Origin: an uncultured Fretibacterium sp.
Lineage (GTDB): Bacteria > Synergistota > Synergistia > Synergistales > Aminobacteriaceae
Reading direction: 5' to 3'
Assembly (NCBI RefSeq): GCF_963548695.1
Contig: NZ_CAUUWA010000086.1
Coordinates: forward strand, 1-8,416
DNA length: 8,416 bases
In this document: piece by piece, positions 1-5,527 of the stretch
How the letters are laid out: each line of letters begins with the position of its first letter
Position numbering within the stretch: position 1 is the first letter of the stretch
Position numbers and translations under genes: made by a program
The notes under the pieces: model-generated
The model's database searches: none
What the model was told of the DNA's origin: nothing
The model's input: only the letters and a program-made list of their open reading frames with translations

Positions 1-179
1 AGGTTCGCACGATTTACGACTCCCAGCTGGAGACGGCCTCGAAGCTCTCCTCCGCGATGGACAAACGCTACATTCTGTGGGTCGCCAAGCCCGCCGACGG
101 CCGTCTTATCCTTCTGCTGGACGTTTCCTCCCTCTTCGAGCTGGACCAGATCCTCCAGGAGGAAGCCGGAAAGGAATAG
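1..179 (+). CDS. cheW: CheW-like chemotaxis coupling protein, C-terminal end (5' end outside window)
   Basis: Only the last 58 or so codons are in the window, ending with TAG at 177-179. The readable part contains the stretch KRYILWVAKPADGRLILLLD followed by VSSLF. This matches the end of CheW domains, where a strand pair around 'g-r-l-i-l-L-d-l-L' closes the SH3-like fold. CheW links chemoreceptors to the CheA kinase at the inner face of the membrane. The tail (LDQILQEEAGKE) is a short charged helix, usual after the domain. It could also be the CheW-like end of a larger protein such as a CheV or CheA, because the start is not visible. The next gene begins 3 nt after the stop, so the two are probably co-transcribed. 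The fold call rests on a short segment and is moderate. Confidence 0.6.
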   Translation, partial: VRTIYDSQLETASKLSSAMDKRYILWVAKPADGRLILLLDVSSLFELDQILQEEAGKE

Positions 180-182
180 CGT

Positions 183-1013
183 TTGATCCGGATCAATCTG
201 CATATCCACAGCACCTGTTCCGACGGGGCCTTTGCCCCGTCGGAATTGGCGTGTCTGTTGCACAAACACAAAGTCGCCGTCGCCTCCCTGACGGACCACG
301 ACACCGTCGACGGCGTCGTGCCGTTCCTCTCGGGCTGCCGTCGGTTCAATATTCGTGGTGTCCCGGGAATCGAGCTCTCGTCCACCTCGCCGAAGGGGGA
401 ACTGCATATCCTGGGCTATCGCTTCGACCTCGATTCCCCTGAGCTCGACGAGGTCCTGGCGCAGTACCGAAGTGCGCGCCGGAAGAGAAACTGGGAGATC
501 TGCGAGCGCCTTCGCGGGCTTGGAATCTCGATTTCGATGGCGGACGTCGAGGCGCACGCGAGGGGCATCGTGGGGCGGCCCCACATCGCGCAGGCGCTCT
601 GGGAGAGGGGGTATGCCCTCTCGATTCGGGATGCGTTCTCGCGCTACCTCGGCCAGGGCGGCTCCGCCTACGTGTCGCGTTCCCTCCTGTCCACGGAGGA
701 CGCCATCCGCGTCATCCGCGAGGCGGGGGGGCTGCCGGTCTGGGCTCACCCCTTCAGCTCCCTGACCGACCCCAGGGACTTCGAGCCCGTTCTGGACCGA
801 CTGAAGGAGATGGGGCTCTGGGGGGTGGAGTGCTGGTTTCAGGGTGCGGAGCCGGCGCAGACGTGGCGCTGCCTGAACGAGTCTGGAAAACGCGGGCTCT
901 ACACGACTGCGGGGACGGACTTTCATGGACATCCAGGGCACCCGGCCAAGATATCGGGGTGCCTGGTGAGGGACGATCTCTTGCCGTGGGCCCGTTTCTG
1001 CGGCTGGCTTTAG
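183..1013 (+). CDS. PHP-domain metal-dependent phosphoesterase (YciV/RNase AM-like)
   Basis: A 276-residue PHP-family protein; members hydrolyse phosphoester bonds with a cluster of two or three metals. All expected ligand motifs are visible: HIHS with H7 and H9, D14, the TDHDT motif at 37-41, E64 in GIELSS, H75 in HILGY, H134 in GRPHI, H189 in AHP, and D246/H248 in GTDFHG. The order and the GRPHIAQAL segment match the TrpH/YciV group, whose studied members act as 3',5'-nucleoside bisphosphate phosphatase or 5'-3' exoribonuclease on short RNAs. That specific activity is inferred from the family. The start is TTG at 183, preceded by AAGGA at 171-175 with 7 nt spacing. No earlier in-frame start is possible because the upstream cheW stop lies in the same frame. 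It follows cheW by 3 nt. About 280 residues is normal for the group. Nothing looks damaged. Confidence 0.88.
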   Translation: MIRINLHIHSTCSDGAFAPSELACLLHKHKVAVASLTDHDTVDGVVPFLSGCRRFNIRGVPGIELSSTSPKGELHILGYRFDLDSPELDEVLAQYRSARRKRNWEICERLRGLGISISMADVEAHARGIVGRPHIAQALWERGYALSIRDAFSRYLGQGGSAYVSRSLLSTEDAIRVIREAGGLPVWAHPFSSLTDPRDFEPVLDRLKEMGLWGVECWFQGAEPAQTWRCLNESGKRGLYTTAGTDFHGHPGHPAKISGCLVRDDLLPWARFCGWL

Positions 1014-1018
1014 GGATT

Positions 1019-1043
1019 CCAATTTCAAATGATTTGGAAATGG
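1019..1043 (+). other. AT-rich imperfect hairpin between the PHP and aldolase genes
   Basis: The 80-base gap between the PHP stop and the aldolase start contains an AT-rich imperfect inverted repeat. CCA-TTTC-AAA pairs with TTT-GAAA-TGG around a TGA loop, with single-base bulges. It stands out against the GC-rich surroundings. No T-run follows, so an intrinsic terminator is not supported. It may be a processing or attenuation element, or chance. Confidence 0.25.
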
Positions 1044-1080
1044 AATAAGGTGAGTAAGGCAAATTTTGGTAGGGCGGTCT

Positions 1081-1085
1081 GGAGG
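1081..1085 (+). promoter_or_regulatory. Ribosome binding site deciding the aldolase start
   Basis: GGAGG lies 8 nt before the TTG at 1094. A GTG at 1085 in the same frame overlaps this site and so is unlikely to be the real start. The TTG start gives MFPIDLRSDT, which matches the usual N-terminus of threonine aldolases. Confidence 0.65.
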
Positions 1086-1093
1086 TGTGTTCG

Positions 1094-2128
1094 TTGTTTC
1101 CCATAGATCTGCGGAGCGATACGGTGACGAAGCCCTGCGCGGCGATGCGGAGGGCGATGGCGGAGGCGGAGGTCGGCGACGACGTCTACGGCGACGACCC
1201 GACGGTGCTGCGCCTCGAGGAGGAGGCCGCCGGGCTCCTGGGTAAGGAGGCGGCCCTCTACGTCACTTCCGGCACGCAGGGCAATCTGGTCTCGCTTCTG
1301 ACGCACTGCGGCCGCGGCGAGGGGGTCATCCTCGGACGGGAGTCCCATATCCTCAACTTCGAGGGAGGTGGCATGGCCTGCCTGGGGGGCATCATGCCGC
1401 TTGCGGCCGACGATCCTTCTGGGCTTCCCGGCATTTCGGATATGGAGGCCGTCCTGAAGCCTGCGAATAACGTCCATTTCGTCCGGGCCCGGCTGGTCTG
1501 CCTCGAGAACACCAACAACCGGAGGGGAGGGCACGCCTCGACATCTCAGGAGATATCCGAGCGCGCGGCGTGGGCCCACGCCCGGGGGCTCGATGTCCAT
1601 ATCGATGGGGCCCGCCTCTTCAACGCGGCGGTGGCGCTGGGGGTGAAGCCCGCCGATTTGGTGCGCGATGTCGACAGCGTCCAGATCTGCCTCTCCAAGG
1701 GACTGGGCGCGCCCATGGGGAGCCTGGTCTGCGCCTCGCGCGCCTTCGTCGAACGTGCGCGCTTCTGGCGCAAACGCCTTGGAGGAGGGCTGCGTCAGGC
1801 TGGAATAGTCGCGGCTGCTGGGCTTTACGCGCTGCGGCACAACATCGAACGCCTGGCGGAGGACCACGAGAACGCCCGTAAGATCGCTTCGACCCTTGCG
1901 GATGCCGGCCTGGATGTCTTTATGGCGGCGCGCCCGACCAATATGGTCTACTTCAGGGCAAAGGACGCGCCCTCCGCCGACAGGATCCTCGAGTTCTGCC
2001 GCAGGGAGAGGGTCGTCTTCAACAAGTCCGCGCCGGACACCTTCCGCCTGGTCACCCACCTGGACGTGAGTGCCGAGGCCGCCCTCGAGGCCGCCTCGAT
2101 CATCGCGAGGGCCTCCCGCTCAGTATGA
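1094..2128 (+). CDS. ltaE: Low-specificity L-threonine aldolase (PLP enzyme)
   Basis: A 344-residue fold-type I PLP enzyme that splits threonine or allo-threonine into glycine and acetaldehyde in the cytoplasm. Family marks are clear: DLRSDTVTKP at the N-terminus, GDDVYGDDPTV, the phosphate-binding TSGTQGN at 58-64, the DGARLF motif with D171 positioned to pair with the pyridine nitrogen, and the Schiff-base lysine K202 in CLSKGLGAPMGS. KRLGGGLRQAG downstream is also typical. Length is usual for the family. The start is TTG at 1094 because GGAGG lies 8 nt before it; a GTG at 1085 in the same frame would place the ribosome site on top of the start. The stop overlaps the ATG of the following amidase (ATGA), so the two are translationally coupled. 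The sequence is intact. Beta-elimination on related amino acids cannot be excluded from sequence alone. Confidence 0.92.
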   Translation: MFPIDLRSDTVTKPCAAMRRAMAEAEVGDDVYGDDPTVLRLEEEAAGLLGKEAALYVTSGTQGNLVSLLTHCGRGEGVILGRESHILNFEGGGMACLGGIMPLAADDPSGLPGISDMEAVLKPANNVHFVRARLVCLENTNNRRGGHASTSQEISERAAWAHARGLDVHIDGARLFNAAVALGVKPADLVRDVDSVQICLSKGLGAPMGSLVCASRAFVERARFWRKRLGGGLRQAGIVAAAGLYALRHNIERLAEDHENARKIASTLADAGLDVFMAARPTNMVYFRAKDAPSADRILEFCRRERVVFNKSAPDTFRLVTHLDVSAEAALEAASIIARASRSV

Positions 2129-3933
2129 GAGGCCGCTTCCGTCCAGGAAATTTCTTTTTGTCCCTGAGGCTTCTGGGATTCTTCCTGGCGGCCTTTTTGA
2201 TGTTTTCAGGACCGGCCTGGGGCAGCGCGACGCTCTATCGGGGCGGAAACGCCCTGGGATCGGTCCCGACGACGAACGGCCCCAACGCCGAGCCCTGGGT
2301 CTCCCTGACGGACACGGGAGCGCTCCTGGGATTTCAGGCGTCGCTGTCCGGGGAGGAACTGCACCTCGTCCGTGGCGACGTGCGGTTTCGTATCGTCTTG
2401 GACGCTGTGGCCGCCTGGAGGGACCTCTATCTCATCCCGCTCTATGGGGCGGCCTTCGAACGGGACGGACGCTGGTGGCTTGACATTCCGTCCGTCCTGT
2501 CGCTCTTCCAGAGGGTGACCGGGACGGGGGCGGGGAACCGCCTGCGTTTCGACGTGGAGCCGGATGCCCCTCCCTCCGAACCGACCGGCTCGAAAGCTCT
2601 TCCCGCAACAGAGTCCTCCTCCGCGGTGGATGCCTCCGTCCCCTCCCCTCCGGAACCTGTAGGGAAAGGGACCCCGCAGGCGGGAGGAAAGGAAGTTGGG
2701 GGGACGGAGAGGGCGGATGACGCGACGCCCCCGATTCCGGCGAAGGAGAAGCCACTCAAGGAAAAGCCAATTAAAGAGAAGCCCGTGAGGGAGGGCCCCG
2801 CAAAGGGCAGGTCCGAGGCGAAACCGGAAGCTCCCGCGAATGGAGGGGAGATCCGGGGCCTTCGATGGAGCACGTCGCGCGAGCGGGTGCGGGCCGTGAT
2901 TGATTGCAGCGATGGGGCCGAGCCGCAGATCCGGGTGGAGAAGGGCAGCGTTCGGGCCCTCTTCTCCAGCGCCTTGGAAGTTCTGGAGGGGCTTCCGTCC
3001 CCCTACGGCAACGTCTCCGTGGACCTGGAACGGGGGCCGTCCGGTGCGTCGCTGGTCTTTTCGTCCAAGAGCCTGCGTGTGGAGCGCCTGGCCCTGGATG
3101 CCCCGCGGCGCATCGTGCTGGACTTCTTCTTCGCGTCCCCGGCGGATATCCGCGTGCTGCCCGCCCCCACGCCTCCTCCTGCTCCCGCGCCCGTGCCTGG
3201 ACCGACCGGAAGGCCCTCCAGGGGAAAGACGCCGGCCCAGCCCCCCGCGAGGAAGGGAGGGAAGCGTCTGGTCGTCGTGGACCCCGGTCATGGGGGAAAG
3301 GACCCCGGGGCGACGGCCAACGGCGTTCGGGAGAAGGACATCAACCTGGGGATTGGGCTGGCTCTGGAGGCGGTCCTGAGGAGCAGGGGGTTCGAGGTCC
3401 GGATGACCCGGAGGACGGACGTTTATCTGAAGCTCCAGGAGCGGACGGACATCGCCAACCAGGCCAACGCGGACGTCTTCGTCAGCGTCCACGCCAATGC
3501 GCTGCCCTCGTTGAAGAATACCGCAGGATTCGAGATCTACATCATGGCGCTGCCGACGGATAAGGATGCCTTGAAGCTCGCCAAGATAGAGAACCGGGAG
3601 TATGTGGAGGAGAAGTCCGGCAGCTCCGCGGCCGTGGACAGAAGGACGGAACTTTTGCTCCGCATCCTGGGTGATATGCAGCAGAACAACAAAATAAGCG
3701 AGAGCACGGAACTGGCGGAGGCCCTGTTCAAGGCGGGGAAACTTCGGGGTATCCCGATGAAGCGGGTGGCCCAGGCGCCGTTCTTCGTCCTTCGGGGGGC
3801 CGGGATGCCGGCGGTGCTTTTGGAGACGGGCTTCGTGACGAACCTCAAAGAGGCCAAGCTTCTGGCCCATCCGGGCTACCAGCGGAGGATCGCCGAGGCG
3901 ATGGCGGAGGGGATCGTCAGTTATCTGAAGTGA
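2125..3933 (+). CDS. Secreted N-acetylmuramoyl-L-alanine amidase (AMIN + Amidase_3)
   Basis: A 602-residue exported enzyme that cleaves the amide bond between N-acetylmuramic acid and the L-alanine of the stem peptide in peptidoglycan. Residues 1-34 form a signal peptide: an Arg-rich start, a hydrophobic core around LLGFFLAAFLMF, and an AWGSA cleavage region. Residues ~35-130 look like a small beta-rich domain similar to copper-amine-oxidase N-like domains. Residues ~140-238 are a Pro/Lys/Glu-rich linker with KEKP repeats near 207-222. Residues ~240-340 fit an AMIN domain, which targets amidases to the envelope. Residues ~380-602 are Amidase_3, with zinc ligands H389 (DPGHGG), E403 and H456 (SVHAN) and catalytic E567 (LLETGF). 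All catalytic residues are present, so it should be active. The ATG overlaps the aldolase stop by 4 nt. AmiC-like enzymes act in daughter-cell separation; that role here is inferred. Confidence 0.93.
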   Translation: MRGRFRPGNFFLSLRLLGFFLAAFLMFSGPAWGSATLYRGGNALGSVPTTNGPNAEPWVSLTDTGALLGFQASLSGEELHLVRGDVRFRIVLDAVAAWRDLYLIPLYGAAFERDGRWWLDIPSVLSLFQRVTGTGAGNRLRFDVEPDAPPSEPTGSKALPATESSSAVDASVPSPPEPVGKGTPQAGGKEVGGTERADDATPPIPAKEKPLKEKPIKEKPVREGPAKGRSEAKPEAPANGGEIRGLRWSTSRERVRAVIDCSDGAEPQIRVEKGSVRALFSSALEVLEGLPSPYGNVSVDLERGPSGASLVFSSKSLRVERLALDAPRRIVLDFFFASPADIRVLPAPTPPPAPAPVPGPTGRPSRGKTPAQPPARKGGKRLVVVDPGHGGKDPGATANGVREKDINLGIGLALEAVLRSRGFEVRMTRRTDVYLKLQERTDIANQANADVFVSVHANALPSLKNTAGFEIYIMALPTDKDALKLAKIENREYVEEKSGSSAAVDRRTELLLRILGDMQQNNKISESTELAEALFKAGKLRGIPMKRVAQAPFFVLRGAGMPAVLLETGFVTNLKEAKLLAHPGYQRRIAEAMAEGIVSYLK

Positions 3934-3953
3934 GGAAAGTGAAGTGAGGAAAG
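3926..3953 (+). repeat. Perfect 14-bp tandem duplication across the amidase stop codon
   Basis: The unit TGAAGTGAGGAAAG occurs twice back to back (3926-3939 and 3940-3953). The first copy contains the amidase stop TGA (3931-3933). The second copy lies wholly in the untranslated region and supplies the left arm of the following hairpin. It looks like a simple slippage duplication. Confidence 0.9.
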
Positions 3954-3975
3954 CGCTGATTTAATCAGAGCTTCC
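3948..3975 (+). terminator. Imperfect hairpin after the amidase gene, possible terminator
   Basis: The left arm GGAAAGCGCTGA pairs with TCAGAGCTTCC around a TTTAA loop, giving about 11 pairs with one G-A mismatch and one bulged A. It starts 14 nt after the amidase stop, where a transcript end is plausible. No T-run follows, so it is not a textbook intrinsic terminator. It may instead stabilise the 3' end. The ~60 bases after it, up to 4034, show no convincing promoter, although TTCTGG (3981) and TATGGA (4006) stand 19 nt apart. Confidence 0.35.
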
Positions 3976-4034
3976 TGAGATTCTGGAGACAATTACGCAC
4001 ACGCGTATGGATATCTAAGTGGGGGGAATGCTCG

Positions 4035-4766
4035 ATGGCTCATCTCGGGGATGTGCCCGACGATCGTTACGACGATGACTACGATGACGACTTTGACAGC
4101 CGGAGGCCACGTCGCCGCAGCCGGGATTCCCGCTCCCCGGGGCGGGAGCGGCCGCCGCTTTTGCTGCGCCTTTTTTCCTGGATCGGAATCATCCTCCTCT
4201 GCTTCGTGGCGGGGTATCTCGGAACGTCCTGGATGGTGCGCTCCCTGAACACCCGTTCCCTGCTGAAGCCGGAGAACAGGGTCGAAAACGGGGAGGATCT
4301 GAAGGCGCTGACGGAGTCGGAGCGGAAAAAGGAGAAGGCGAAGGCCGCGCTTTCCGGGGTGCGTGGGGATATCCAGCAGGTCAGCCTGAGGCTCTACTTC
4401 CTCAAGAATGGAGGCTTGGCCGAGGATGTCCGGCCTTTCCTCGTCCGTCCTCAGGAGGACAACATCAGGGACGCCGTCCAGACCCTTCTCACCATGAGCG
4501 GTATCGAGGGGACGGAGTCCAACGTGCGCGTGCTCCATGTATTCCGGAGCGCGGACACGGTGTTCCTGGACTGTTCCAGGGGCTTCGCCGCGGCCCTCTC
4601 CAAGCTGGGACAGCGGGACAGCCAGTTCCTGGTGACGGGCATCGTCCGCACGATACAGGACAATTTCCCGCCGGTCGTCAAGGTCCGTTTCCTGATCGAC
4701 GGCACGGTCTCCTCCAGTGGGGCCCCCATCGATCTGACGGTGCCCTGGCAGCTGCCGCGCACGTAG
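4035..4766 (+). CDS. Membrane-anchored GerMN-domain protein
   Basis: A 243-residue protein. Residues 1-40 are a highly charged cytoplasmic tail, first Asp-rich (DDRYDDDYDDDF) then Arg-rich. Residues ~42-68 form one transmembrane segment (LFSWIGIILLCFVAGYLGTSW). Residues ~80-112 are a charged, probably helical linker. Residues ~115-240 fit the GerMN domain: VSLRLYFLKNGGLAEDVRPF, then DAVQTLLTMSGIEGTESN, DTVFLDCSRGF, QFLVTGIVRTIQDNFP and VKVRFLIDG. GerMN domains sit outside the membrane and in Bacillus GerM serve sporulation and germination. In a non-sporulating Gram-negative the role is unknown and is likely envelope-related. The ATG at 4035 has a GGGGGG tract 8 nt upstream; a second ATG at 4028 is out of frame. 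It is followed 2 nt later by rph, the same gerM-rph-rdgB order as in Bacillus, so this is probably one operon. Confidence 0.8.
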   Translation: MAHLGDVPDDRYDDDYDDDFDSRRPRRRSRDSRSPGRERPPLLLRLFSWIGIILLCFVAGYLGTSWMVRSLNTRSLLKPENRVENGEDLKALTESERKKEKAKAALSGVRGDIQQVSLRLYFLKNGGLAEDVRPFLVRPQEDNIRDAVQTLLTMSGIEGTESNVRVLHVFRSADTVFLDCSRGFAAALSKLGQRDSQFLVTGIVRTIQDNFPPVVKVRFLIDGTVSSSGAPIDLTVPWQLPRT

Positions 4767-4768
4767 CG

Positions 4769-5527
4769 ATGGATGCCCAGGCCCCACAGCGGGGGAAAAG
4801 GCCGTTCGACGCGCTGCGCCCCCTCTCCTTCGAGCGGCACTATACGCGTTACGCGGAGGGGTCTGTCCTGGCTGCACAGGGCGAGACTCGGGTGCTCTGT
4901 ACCGCGACGGTGGAGGAGAAGGTCCCCGCCTTTCTGCGGGGGACGGATCAGGGGTGGATCACGGCGGAGTACGCGATGCTGCCACGCGCCACGGACCGTC
5001 GGACGCAGCGCACCGTGCGAACGGGGATCAGTGGGCGCAGCGCCGAGATTCAGCGTCTGATAGGGCGGGCCCTGCGCAGGGCCGTGGATTTGAAAAGGCT
5101 GGGGCCCCGGACCGTCACGATCGACTGCGACGTGCTTCAGGCTGACGGCGGTACGCGCGTCGCATCCGTCAACGGCGGGTACGTCGCACTGGTGGATGCA
5201 CTCAGGGTGCTGAGGGATGGGGGCGCCTTCGGAGCCCTCCCGCTCCTGTCGTGCATCTCGGCGGTGAGCGCGGGGATCGTCGGCGGGACGGTCCGACTCG
5301 ACCTCGACAGCGAGGAGGACCGGGCGGCCAGCGTCGATTTCAACGTGGTCGCGGACCACGCCGACCGTTTCGTCGAGGTCCAGGGGACCGGGGAGGAGGC
5401 TCCCTTTTCACGGACGGAGACCGACCGCATCTTCGACCTCTGCCTGAAGGGGTGCCGCGAGATTCGGGAGCGGCAGGCGGCAGCGCTCGAGTTCACGGCG
5501 GCGGAGCGCAGCGCCCTTGTTTTTTGA
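4769..5527 (+). CDS. rph: Ribonuclease PH (tRNA nucleotidyltransferase)
   Basis: A 252-residue phosphorolytic 3'-5' exoribonuclease that trims nucleotides after the CCA end of tRNA precursors, using phosphate and releasing nucleoside diphosphates; it works as a hexameric ring in the cytoplasm. Visible marks: LRPLSFERHYTRYAEGSVL at the N-terminus, GWITAEYAMLPRAT (62-75), the phosphate/RNA-binding GRSAEIQRLIGRALR (89-103) with R90 matching the known active-site arginine, DCDVLQADGGTR (119-130), the acidic pair D184/D190 in SEEDRAASVDFNVV, and VEVQGTGEEAPF (202-213). All key residues are present. The length is slightly above the E. coli protein (238), owing to a longer N-terminus. The ATG at 4769 has no clear ribosome site and lies 2 nt after the GerMN stop, so translation is probably coupled. 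The 3' end overlaps the rdgB start by 11 nt. Confidence 0.95.
   Translation: MDAQAPQRGKRPFDALRPLSFERHYTRYAEGSVLAAQGETRVLCTATVEEKVPAFLRGTDQGWITAEYAMLPRATDRRTQRTVRTGISGRSAEIQRLIGRALRRAVDLKRLGPRTVTIDCDVLQADGGTRVASVNGGYVALVDALRVLRDGGAFGALPLLSCISAVSAGIVGGTVRLDLDSEEDRAASVDFNVVADHADRFVEVQGTGEEAPFSRTETDRIFDLCLKGCREIRERQAAALEFTAAERSALVF

Noticed and set aside
1025..2059. Minus-strand open frame of 344 codons opposite threonine aldolase
   Set aside because: It has the same kind of shadow composition and no family features. The aldolase on the other strand has all catalytic motifs.
2206..3870. Long open frame on the minus strand (554 codons) opposite the amidase gene
   Set aside because: It is the antisense shadow expected in GC-rich coding DNA. 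Its product is a low-complexity Arg/Gly/Pro-rich sequence with no recognisable domain, while the plus strand has a complete, motif-rich enzyme.
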